This document shows positions 18,834 through 30,142 of a stretch of 64,000 nt of DNA, one piece after another (positions within the stretch are counted from its first letter, which is position 1; every line of letters starts with the position of its first letter). The translations under genes and the position numbers were made by a program. The DNA lies in assembly GCA_031216445.1 (NCBI GenBank), contig CM062218.1, positions 18,107,501 to 18,171,500 of the forward strand, given 5' to 3'. This DNA is from Lateolabrax maculatus. Its lineage: Eukaryota; Chordata; Actinopteri; Acropomatiformes; Lateolabracidae. The notes beneath the pieces were generated by a model. The model did no database searches. It was not told where the DNA came from and saw nothing but the letters and a program-made list of their open reading frames with translations.

Positions 18834-21137
18834 ATGAAGCGGCGCAATGCGGACTGCAGCAAACTCCGACGGCCGTTAAAACGGAACCGAATCACCGAGG
18901 GTATATATAGCAGGTACAGAGAGGGGCCGGAGGGACGTTATTGTATAACAATGGCGGCCGGCTGCATATGTAAAGACGGGGCTGCCAGCCGCTGCTACCG
19001 TTCACATTTAACCACGCTCTGTGTGTCGAGCCACGGAAGGAGCTAGCGTAACGAACATGCCCGCGTATTGTCCAGATGACAGGCCCGACGTTAACGTTGC
19101 TCGTGAGGCACCTCGGGCATGATTCGGTCCCCGGCCAGACAGCTGGACCCAAATTCAGCCTAGACTCAAGCCGAAGGTGGCCGCGACACCCGGCGGGCGT
19201 CAGGTATGAATCGCGGCAACGCTCCGCTCAATGGACACTCTTTATTTTTCACAGCTAAAACAAAGACGGCACGGGCTTCGTCTTAAGAGAGAAATAATGC
19301 TCGAGCTCGAGATGACAGCAGCGATGTGTCGGCGGCGGCGGCGGCGGGGTCTCACCTGCGCTTTGTCTGGCACAGGTCGAACTGCTGGAGACACGGCCAT
19401 GAATGAGACACGCACATTGTTTAAGGAGCGTGCCGTTTCCTATAGACTGACTGATGGCAAGCCAGGAAAAGCAAACCAGCTGTGCTTTAAGGAACATGTC
19501 CAGACATTTACACTGTATACATACACTCTCTCTCTCTCGATCGTTTGCTCGTCTCTCAACCATTATTCTCTCTTTCAGTTCCTTTGATGACAGACTTGTT
19601 GGGGATGTGTATTCATGCTCACTGTTGCACTGTTGAGTTGGCGTTTATCTGCCATCAAATCTAGTAGGAACTTGAGGTGACACTGCCTGCAGTCACGCTG
19701 GAGATGTCCTTCATATAAACACCCGGCTGTTGTATAAACCCCACATCCAAATGCTTGTCATGATACAATCTAAATCCCTTGTTTGAAATCCCCTCTTTGT
19801 CTGTTTCTTGTGTCCTTCTTTTTAACCCTTTTCTCCATCTCTATTTCCCCGTCTCGTCCTCTCCTGCAGTACGTTCCTGTACCTGAAGTTTCTGGTGGTG
19901 TGGGTGTTAGTTCTGCTGGCCGACTTTGTGCTGGAGTTCAGGTTCGAGTACCTGTGGCCCTTCTGGCTTTTCATTCGAAGCGTCTACGACTCCTTCAGAT
20001 ATCAGGGACTGGTAAGAGCTTTCCACCGGGCATTAGCTTGCAAGCTGGAGGTGGTCTGGGGCACATTTGGCTGGATAAACAACAAAGATTCGATGCTGTG
20101 CATCTCCAAATCATATGGCAAAGAAACTATGTATTGTACATGGATGTAGCTAAGATAGTATCATAAATGTCAAACATGGTAGTGGTGGGTGGGAAACCAG
20201 CAAGACTAGGTTTTTTGAATTGGTTTTACAGTACACATGTTAATGTGTAAGTGGAATGGAGCCATGCATGTGTGCACATGCCTCTATATTAGCGCATGTA
20301 CATGTTTTCCACATAGAAACTACTGTATTTCTGCACGGTTGTTATGGCATATTGATTGTCTGCCTCTTTCTCCTGCACTTAGGCGTTCTCTGTCTTCTTC
20401 GTATGTGTGGCATTCACCTCAGACATCATCTGCCTCCTCTTCATCCCCGTCCAATGGCTGTTTTTCGCTGCCAGCACCTACGTATGGGTCCAGTATGTCT
20501 GGCACACAGGTTAGTCCAAGTTTTCTGTGGACTGTCTGCCAGCCAAATAGCCACTTTCACCTCAAAGACTGGGTGCATGAGAGAATCACAGCTGCCATGT
20601 TTCTTCAGTGCTAGACCCAAGAGTGCTGATTTTTTTTTTTTCCTTTTTTTTCTTTTCTTGTCTCTTACTTTCGCACAGAGAGAGGAGTCTGTCTACCAAC
20701 TGTATCACTGTGGATCCTGTTTGTGTACATCGAAGCTGCCATACGGTTCAAAGATCTGAAGAACTTTCACGTAGACCTGTGTCGACCCTTTGCTGCTCAC
20801 TGGTAAACATCTTTTGTCGATGCCCTATCATTTCTTTTAATGTCCATGATAAATAGTAAAAGAAAAAGTCGTAATATCCCTTAATAATTGTGGCCTAAAA
20901 ATAGAAGAGTACCCTCATATAAAGGCCGAGTCTGTGTTTCTCTCCCACTCCCAGTATCGGCTATCCAGTGGTGACTCTGGGCTTCGGCTTTAAGAGCTAC
21001 GTTAGCTACAAGATGCGACTGAGGAAACAGAAGGAAGTGCAGAAGGAGAATGAGTTCTACATGCAGCTTCTACAGCAGGCTTTACCGCCAGAGCAACAGA
21101 TGCTGCAGAGACAGGAGAGAGAGGCAGAGGAGGGTGA

Positions 21138-21187
<50 letters not shown>

Positions 21188-24100
21188 GATGACATGAGTA
21201 CAAATTGTCCATCAGAACTGCACTGTCAGGACACTCACCGACAGACATCGCAGAGAGTTTTACCAATAAAGTTACAATACATGGTAAAAGAAATTGTACT
21301 GGATTGTTTAAAGCGGCCAGTTAGAGTGTTTCTGTGTGTGTGTATGTATGTATGCATGTATGTATATATGTATTTTATTTATGTATATATGTATATATGT
21401 GTGTGTATGTATGTGTTTGTGTATATATATAGTGTATTTATTATATACATACATACATACACATACACACTACATGCACTACATGTGTAACCTTTTATTT
21501 TTCCTTGTAATATATATTTTTTAAGTTTTTCAACATGATTTTAATTTGAGGGGGTTTTCACATCTGTAGTTCTGTTAATTTGGTGCAGACCAAAAGAGGA
21601 AAAAGAACAACTGAGATCAATGAGGAGTAAACATGAAGTCATATGGACTGACATAACTCATTCACTGGACAGTTTTGGTGATGTCTTCCGGCATCATCTG
21701 TGCTACATGGACCAGCATAGGGAAAAACTAGTTCTAGAGACTGACAGCAGGTCATGATTTACTTTACTGAACCATATGTGTGTATTTATCTTAACAGCTC
21801 ATGAAGAAATAATTGATTATTAATAGTACGGACTGCAACTGAACCACAAATAAAACACGTTTGTCACTCATAAACCGACAAACAGGTAGAAAGGGGAGAA
21901 AAAGGAGGCATCCTGGGCCGCAATATTTTGGGGAGGTTAATCACTGTGCGTCATTTCACACAATGACACTTATACATGTTACCATGATTACCAGATGAGG
22001 CTGCATAAATAGATACATTTCTTATACAGATCACTTTCTTGAGAGTTCACAATCAGCAGACGAGTTTAATGTGTGGTGGTTTACTTTTTGAATTCTTGCT
22101 GTCTACAATCACATAATCCGGAGGTTGGTCTGCTTTGCTCTCAAACAACAAACAAACCTAAATCTACACTCAGACCTGCCTTTTCAGGCGTCATTCGGTC
22201 CGTGTGTTTTGTCCACACTTGAGTTCGTCTCTCAGCTTTAACACCAGCTGAAACAACCCGAATAAAATGTGAAAATGCACTAGAGTTCCAAAAAGCACCC
22301 CAGTAGTCTGTTTACTTTATCGTTAATAGGAAGCAGGAAAGTATTCCTGTAACAGCCTTCTTGGCATGAGGCTGTTTTTGAATCTTGTCGGCATTTTCAA
22401 TCAGTCACAAAGGCCATCATTCATCATTCAGTCTGTGTTCATGGGCCAATATGGTTCCTGTTTGTTTTGGAATTTGGTTAATTCTGTACAGTATGTTTTT
22501 ATGCATCTTCTAATGCTGCCCACTGTTCTCTTCCAGCAGCTTTAGCTAAAGGGATATCAGAGGTAGAACCCTCAGTAATATCCCAAAACGGAGCACCTCC
22601 TGGAAAGAAAAGCGCCTCAGTCCCGTTACCAGAACTGGAGTACCGGGAAAAAGGGAAGGACAGTACTGCAAAAGAGCGTGAGGGCAAAAAACAAAACACA
22701 GTGGGAATCAATAACAACAGTATTATACACGCACTGGACTCCAAACTACAGGAGACAGAGTATATAGAGAACTACGTCGGGGCAAAGAGACTGAATAACG
22801 ACCTGGCTGGAGAAAACACACACGCAGATACCAACACACACTCCACTTCGAAAGAAGAAATGGGGGGGACGGGAAAGAACTACAAAAATGCCAGCGGAGG
22901 TGGAGGTCACATTTCCAACTCGTCCCCACGGAATCACAGTTCTTCAAATGGCAGCGTGCCGCCAGGTTCCTCAACCAGTAAGAATGAGAAGAAGCAGAAG
23001 GGGGCGGGGAAGGGCCAGAAGGACCCAGTGGAGAACTGCATCCCCAACAACCAGCTGGGCAAGCCGGACGCTCTCGTACGGTAAGGCCACACACTGTTTC
23101 AAAGGCCCCTTCTCGGTTTGCCTGCGTTGTTGTGGTTTCCTGTGGCTGCCTTCTAATGATCCCGCTGCCATTTCTGTTAATTTTTTGAAAGTCTGGAGCA
23201 GGACGTGAAGCGCCTGAAGGCCGATCTTCAGGCCAACAGGCAGCTGGAGTCAGAGCTGCGGAGTCAGCTCTCCTCTCTGAGCAGCCAGGACCGCAGCCTT
23301 CGCTCTGAGCTGGGCCAGCTCCGCCAGGACAACGAGCTGCTGCAGAACAAGTGGGTGCATGAACAGTAGACTCACCTGAACTCTGACAACAACCGTACTC
23401 GAGTTGTTACGCAATAAATGTCATTTCCTTGACTGCATGTAGATGTGTTGCCCTCAGTGTTTTTCCTTGATTTGCCTACTTGAGTTGGCTATTGTTTCTG
23501 GCCAATTGTTCAGATAGAAGTCATTCAAATTTGAAATAATCACAGTTGTAGTGTTTGATGTTATGTGGACATTGAATCCGAAGTACAACTTGTGCAATGT
23601 AAGGGCTCAGTCGGCTTTAACCGGAGCACTTGTCGATTGGCCAAACAGCATCTGAAACCCCCTCTCCCTACACTTTTCTGTCAATCCTGGCAGAGTTATT
23701 AACCTAATAACAGTGCTTATCCTGAACAGAACATAACCATTTGTCTTCGTTTCAGTAGTGAGTTAGGCCTGTCGCTGGTTCAGTCAGAATCATGACACGC
23801 TCACTTACTGATGTTATACTGAAATGCAATGGCGATGCGATCACAGCGTTTAGAAAAAAGACAAACAAACCATGTCGTGAGTGAATTCGGAAGTGAGCAA
23901 AGCGAGTCATTTCTACCTATAAAAGATTGTCCTAAAGTGTATATCATTATCCCCATTTGACTTTATGCAACAGGATTTTCACCCTGCCTTTGAGTGTGGC
24001 CATTTGGAACACTTACAAAAATGACACATCGCACAATCTATTATGTTTGAAGCGTAGGGGGTTTGAAAGGATGTTAAGTCTATGACCTGTGACCTTTATC

Positions 24101-26252
24101 TCTATTAGTGAATATTACATTGTGTAACAACAGAACCTGCCTCCTTCTCTGAAGGTCTCTGGCTAAGCCTTGGTACACAAACATGGCTTTCTCTGTTAGT
24201 GTCACGGTAATGGTGTGTTATCAGTGAGCAAACTTAAAGATTAAACCATTTAAATCTTAGGTGTATTTACAAACATTATTGTAGGGTTTGAGTTATAGTT
24301 GCCACCAAAGGGACAGACTGTAGAGAAGGAGTGCAGCTGCATCTGACGTCTCATGATTTCATCCATTTCATTCGCATCAACAATTATAGCAGGCAGCATT
24401 TGACTTTTACATTGGTAACAGTGTTTTATGACTACAACAACCAAATGGAAGACAGAGACTGCAGCAGTGGGAGACTTTGATGAATTATAAAAGCTTATTC
24501 TTGTCTACGGAAACAACTCAAATACTGCCCCTTCAAAGTGCGTTCGTCTTATGATCCAGCCAGGTTGACTCTTTACTTCTTTACGCTTCAGGCTCCACAG
24601 TGCCGTCCAGGCCAAGCAGAAGGACAAGCAGACCATCTCCCAGCTGGAGAAGAGGCTAAAGGCCGAGCAGGAGGCTCGCGCCCTGGCTGAGAAACAGCTG
24701 GCTGAGGAGAGGAAGAGGAAGAAGATGGAAGAGGCCACTGCTGCCAGAGCCGTAGCATTAGCCGCTGCCACCAGGTACTCAGTGGATTACTGTATTCAGC
24801 CCTTTTGCTTTGGGTCATCAAAATGACCTTGGAATTTTACATATAAACAAGCAAACAACTGAACAGGTTGAATTGACTTTTTTTCTCTCCTGTCCAACAG
24901 AGTGGAGTCGACCGACTCTCTGCGTGGTCGTATCAGAGAGCTGGAGACGGAGTGCAAGAAGCTCAGCATGGACATGAAACTCAAGGAGGAGCAGATTAGG
25001 GATCTGGAGGGCAAGTGTCAGGTGAGAAGGAATAACTCATGTTTCTGATAAGATAACGCTGTGACTGTGTGAACGTGTACTTCTGGGTCATTAAAGAGGC
25101 TGTAAAACACAGTATTTAAATGTCAATGGAACTGGGTATAAGCTCCAGTCTGCAGTTAGCAAGCTGCTGCAGCACTTGAGTTTCTAACAACAGCAGATGT
25201 GATCTCTTGACTAAAGTGATATACCATTTTAGTTTTAATAATTGAGGTAATTAAATAAATAGACCCCTGTGCCTTTTGATTGCATCAACCATGTTGCACG
25301 TTAAAGAGAAAATATGACCGTTTAGTTGCTTATGATAACTTTTCAGTGCAAAATATACGCAAGAAGTTTGACCATTTTTCTCTCATTTCCGACACAATTT
25401 CTCTCTGCCGCGCCGTCACAAGCAGGAGCTGCGGAAGTATAAAGAGAATGAGAAGGACACAGAAGTGCTGATGTCAGCGCTGTCAGCCATGCAGGAGAAG
25501 ACCCAGCACCTGGAGAACAGCCTGAGCGCCGAGACCAGGATCAAACTGGACCTCTTCTCTGCACTGGGGGATGCCAAGAGGCAGCTGGAGATAGCGCAAG
25601 GTAGCTGTTGACTGTCGGGGATGCAGCGGTTTTACTGATAATGCTATTGGTCACTCTTATGTATCATTGTTTTGTAGTCTTTATATTTTTAGATGCTGCA
25701 GTATCGGTCAATGGTGCAATGCTCTTTAATGTCTTTTCAAGGATAGATTATCTAAAAGACAAAGATTTTTGTATGATTTTTATATTCATGTGATGAAGAA
25801 CTTCAATTTGCCCAAACAAGAATTCTGGTCTGGTTATTTTAACCATAAATATCTGTATTTTGGTAGCAATGAGCATCCATATTGCCCGTGTAGAACGGAC
25901 TCGCTCTCTATCCACCTGCACAGGAAAGTTCTAAGTGATCCTAGGTCTGTCAGGCATTCACTTTGCAACGGCCCTCCAGAACAAGCGTCCCCCTTCTCCG
26001 CTTCCAACGCAGTGATATGACCGTCTTTTGTTTCCTCCGTCTCATCCAGGCCAGATCCACCAGAGGGAGCAGGAGATCGCAGAGCTGAAGCAGAAGATAG
26101 CGGAGGTGATGGCGGTGATGCCCAGCCTGTCCTACTCATCAGACGGCAGCAACCTCAGCCCCGTTACCCCGCACTACTCCTCCAAGTTCATGGACAATAG
26201 TCCCTCCTCCCTGGACCCCAACGCCTCAGTCTACCAGCCCCTCAAAAAGTGA
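18834..26252 (+). CDS. maco1: Macoilin (transmembrane protein 57)
   Basis: Conserved ER-membrane/neuronal protein; in worms macoilin tunes neuronal excitability. Coding exons 18834-18913, 19870-20011, 20383-20509, 20679-20802, 20955-21133, 22537-23080, 23192-23350, 24592-24774, 24901-25021, 25426-25600, 26050-26252; 678 aa (human 664). A basic N-terminus (KRRNADCSKLRRPLKRNR) leads into several membrane segments: about 29-48 (YLKFLVVWVLVLLADFVLEF), 75-96, 98-115 and 122-140. After the conserved GYPVVTLGFGFKSYVSYKMR comes a polar linker encoded by the large sixth exon, then long coiled coils (about 400-640) and the conserved end NASVYQPLKK. All junction phases agree. Whether this is the a or b teleost paralogue cannot be told. 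Confidence 0.97.
21139..21185. repeat. (AC)n microsatellite next to a maco1 donor
   Basis: About 23 uninterrupted AC units begin five bases after the exon 5 splice junction (exon end 21133, donor GTGAGAC). Confidence 0.95.
21335..21475. repeat. (TATG)n / (TA)n tract with an inverted (CATA)n end
   Basis: Imperfect TGTA/TATG tetranucleotide repeats run from about 21335 to 21430 and are followed by CATACATACATACA in the opposite sense (about 21447-21470), so the tract could fold on itself. It lies in maco1 intron 5. The rest of that intron (to 22536) has no coding sequence; about 21550-22285 begins and ends with TTTTCACAT-like / ATGTGAAAA-like ends and may be an old non-autonomous transposon. 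Confidence 0.7.
23351..24591 (+). other. maco1 intron 7, no other feature seen
   Basis: 1.2-kb intron between the first two coiled-coil exons. I see no gene or clear repeat in it. Confidence 0.6.
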
Positions 26253-28373
26253 CTCTGACGCCCACACTTTTGTCGGACAGAACTTTGTCTTTTTCTTTAT
26301 TTCGGCAAAGCCTCGCAGTCCCGGTTTGGGTTTATTCTTGAGTTTACCAGCCCCTGACAGTTTTTGCACTGTAACATACCACACGCACACACACACACAC
26401 ACACTACACACAACCCCTACATACATATGTGTATTTGGCTCCTTTCTTTTTGGTTCTATTATGAGAACTATTATTTTTAGGGGGTTGTGTACAATACGAC
26501 GTGTTTATTTTATTTTTTTTTTCAGTTTTTGGATTCAGCCATTAGACAGCACGATCTGTATGAAGGGGGAGAAAGGAACACACAGTATGTTGGCCAAATG
26601 TCTACTGAAGAGCCATCATGCATTGCTTCATGTCAGTCTTCTTTTGGTGTCAGTATAGCGCCCCTCTGCCCCACAGTCATGTTTTTTTTTGTAGTAAACT
26701 GACAGCCAGACATTTAGTTTAAAAAACAATTGGCTTTTCCTGATGGTTTATATCAAGGCAAGACATGTTTTCAGTTCAGATTTGAGTCTGAAACTTAGCT
26801 GTAAAGTAAAGCCCTGCGAGAGATACATGAATGTAAAAGGATTCATGTTTTGCTATCAACTTAAATCAGTGATTGTTTGTTTTGTAATGTTTCAGTTATG
26901 ACGATGTACATTTCTTCTAAACTAGTGGTTGAACAGATAAACGTTTGCTGTGTTCTTCAGATATTCCAATACAATTTGTTCTCTTAGCGCTGGAATGGTG
27001 AAGTCAATCTCCAGGATTATCAGTAAGTGGGGGAAGCAGATGTAGTTTTGTCCTACTGCTACAACATGCTACTGCTAGATTTGACCTGGCACTGCCAAAA
27101 TGTCGTATTATAACGTCCACCTGTTTGCTGCAGACGCCTTTCCTCTCCCTCCGGACCAAATTAGAACCCGTTAGGCCATATCGCTCACTGGATTTAATGA
27201 TGTCGAGGTAACTGGTCGTTACCATTATTTGCAGATTTTACAGTGCCTTGCAGTTTCTCTTTTTAAGATGCAGAGACCACATACTTTGCAATCCTGGGAT
27301 CTAAAAAAGCATCAAGCCTCAAAGCCGTGTTTCTCTCTCCAGCTCCGACTTGCCTGGTTTTCATTCAAGATTTCTCCCATTCTGATCCTTTCAATTCAGT
27401 ATTCAAAGGCTATTCAAAGTGTCACCTCAGACACATTTTTTCCCCCCAACAATATTACAGACTTAAAGGGGAAAAAAAGCACTGGACATGGTACATGTCA
27501 TTTCATAGTGACACAGTCTTGGTATGCCAAACACCAACCAAACTGATTGTCTATTATGATGCCCTAGAGTTGGCATTTAGTTGTTTACAACAATGTACAT
27601 TAACTTACTGAGGAATGTTTTCTTTGTTTATTTCATTTCAGTTTAAGTGCCAAGTGTTGATGTTCGGTTTCCATCCATACTTTGATCGATGTAGCTAGCA
27701 TAACGTTTGCAGAAGAGTGCTGTTATATTTTCTTGTCATGAGAACATATTTGGACCGTGTTGTGTTTACAAGGTTCCAGGCTGATCCTGGTGAAGCAGCA
27801 GGTGGTCAGTTGGACTGATTGTGTTATTCACACATTTATTTATTTGTTTCGAACTTTTGTTGAGTGGCACCTCCTAGATATTTCCCATCATATTCAGTTG
27901 ATTTCCTATATTTTCTACCAGGAAGGATTCTGTGAATGTGTTGTGTTGGGAAAAGGTTACCCCTGAACCATTTGACCATGTTGTGCTGTCATGTTGCCTA
28001 CCTGGGAAAAGTATTTTTTGTGGATCGCTCTGGTGTTGTGAATTCAGTTCTCAAGTTGCTTTTTATAAGTTTGTGTAGAAGGAAGAGAAGGTTAAAAAAA
28101 AAAAAAGTGCTTTGTTTTATCTTTTCATTGTTGCACCATGTTTATTTTCTTTACTCCAAGTGATGGTGGCTGTGTCACACTTTTCACTTTAGCCATCACT
28201 ATTAAAGAGTCTTGCTGGTGGCAACGCAAGCTGTTCAGTCTGTGTACGTGTCATGATCTGTGTGTCTAGTTATCCTTTTTATGATGCCAGCAGGAGGCCA
28301 AACGTTTTACCAATGAGTCAAGTCAACCATGAGACGGTGACAGTGTAGCATTTGTTACGGCAACACAAATAAA
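26253..28373 (+). other. maco1 3' UTR (probable extent)
   Basis: About 2.1 kb of T-rich, non-coding sequence after the stop. It contains a CA tract (26386-26405) and ends near ATTAAA (28201) or AATAAA (28368-28373), the two best polyadenylation signals. Long 3' UTRs are usual for this gene in vertebrates. The end point is inferred from the signals. Confidence 0.55.
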
Positions 28374-29140
28374 CGTAATGCCAGGAGGACACATTAAAAG
28401 CACTGTGTGTGTGAGTACAAAGTGACATTTATTGGCAAACAAACCTTTCTATCTTAATTGACAGATTTTCTCAGTTCAGAAATAGCTAACAACTCATACT
28501 TGTTTCAAGCATTTCATTTATCTTGCTGTCACCTCTCAGACTTGCGAGCCAGCTACATAAATATTGATGACATCCTCCACCTAAAACGTTGTTGCTCTAC
28601 CAGTGGTGACACACCGGGAAAAATGTGGTTGCCCTGTGGTTTGATGCTGCCTTAAGGTGCTCCTTGTAAATACGTCTTTCTCTGTAAGAAATACATGGTT
28701 AGTTACATTCAGTTGCTTTAGGACAGTCAAAACAACCAAATAAGCCCTTTTATAGAAATTAAGCCACAGAGCCGCTTTCTGTGTGTGTGTGTGAGTGTCG
28801 TAATGGGCTGACAAAAATGTTGGGTAAATATTTTCAGCTGTGAAGCTGCCCAGTTCGAGGAAGATAACGCAATACATAGCCAATTCACAAAATTGTATGG
28901 CATCTGAAACTTGAGAGAAAATAGAAACATACATCAATGCAATTTCAACACCAGAAAGTGCATTTTTTTATTTACGTTTGTGATAGAGCTTTCATGGCTG
29001 CCACTATCTGAACGTCACATCTCAGCAACTGTGCTGCATCCATGTGTAATGAAATAATTTAGTTCTGAAATAACTGTTGTGGTCACAATAGCTGAAATGT
29101 TTGCTCAAGCTGTGCTTATATATGAAGTTACCAAGCCCCA
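28374..29140. other. Intergenic spacer, nothing recognised
   Basis: Between the maco1 3' end and dispersed repeats upstream of ldlrap1. Only short ORFs; a short GT tract at about 28782-28793. Confidence 0.45.
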
Positions 29141-29850
29141 GTGGTGGAGGAATAATTCAGATTCTTAAGTGAAAGCACTAATATACAACACAGCATTGAA
29201 ATGTTACTTAAGTAAAAGTATTTAAGTACAATCAGGAAAATGTATTAAAAGTAAAGGTACTCCTGTGACTGTTCCAAATTATATCAGTAGGTTATTACTT
29301 TTCATTATTACTTATTAAAGCAGGATTTTACTGTTGTAGTTGGTTGAGGTGGTTCTCATTTTACACTATTTTGTATAGGACTGCAACTAATGATTATTTC
29401 CATTATGGATTATTCTCTCCAACTGATTGTTTTGTTTGTAAAAATTCAGAAAACAGTGAGAAATGCCATCCCAATCACCCAAAGGGACAACAACCAATAG
29501 TACAAAATCACAAAATTATTGAAAATAAACGTCAATTATTAAAATGATTAAAAACAAAAGCGGCAAATCCTCATATTTGAGAAGCTGGAAATGTTTTTGC
29601 ATGAAAAAATGACTGAAACAATCATCAAAATACATTTTCTATCAACTTATCAATTAATCGACTTGTTGTCTCAGCTGTACTTGTATATACTGTTGGGGAG
29701 TTTCATCTAGAACAAGGCATCATATGTTTCTCACTAGTAACTGAAGCTGTCAAATAAATGTAGTGGAGTAAAAAGTCCCACTGAACTAATATAGCAGGAG
29801 TATAAAGTGGCATGAAAAGTTAAGTATAGTATAGTAATATTCCACAACTG
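29141..29850. repeat. Dispersed teleost-type repeats upstream of ldlrap1
   Basis: The block contains the phrases ACTTAAGTAAAAGTA (about 29207) and CAACTAATGATTATTTCCA (about 29385), with ATCAATTAATCGACTTG-like text near 29650. These belong, from memory, to two very abundant interspersed repeat types in percomorph genomes. No library comparison was possible and exact ends are uncertain. Confidence 0.5.
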
Positions 29851-29940
29851 CTAAGCTTGACTTTAATACACTGATGCACAATAATAAAAAGTCCTGCTGT
29901 GACTAAAGACCGACCACCTGACTCTCTGATGTCCCATTTG

Positions 29941-30142
29941 ACCCAAATGCAGCGTTGTAAATGGCGGTATTTCTGACAGCCCTGGAAGGCAGCACCGGTG
30001 CATCCTGCCAGCAGCGGTCTGCTCCACACCACTCCTCTTCCTCCTCCTCCTCCTCCTCCTCCACCTCCACCACCCTCCACTCCTCCTCAGGACGCTCCGC
30101 CGCACAACTTCTCCCTCTCTCCGCCCGTGCAGAAACACCGAC
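29941..30142 (+). promoter_or_regulatory. ldlrap1 promoter/5' UTR region with overlapping uORF and (CCT)n
   Basis: A CpG-containing segment directly before the ldlrap1 ATG. An ATG at 29961 (AAATGGCGG) opens a frame that runs to 30239, past the real start at 30143 and out of frame with it. A CCT/CTC trinucleotide tract lies at about 30028-30075. If the transcript starts upstream of 29961 the uORF would depress translation; the start site is not known. Confidence 0.5.

Noticed and set aside
19783..20166. 127-codon plus-strand open frame beginning in maco1 intron 1
   Set aside because: It overlaps maco1 exon 2 in the wrong frame; the exon's true frame gives the conserved YLKFLVVW membrane segment.
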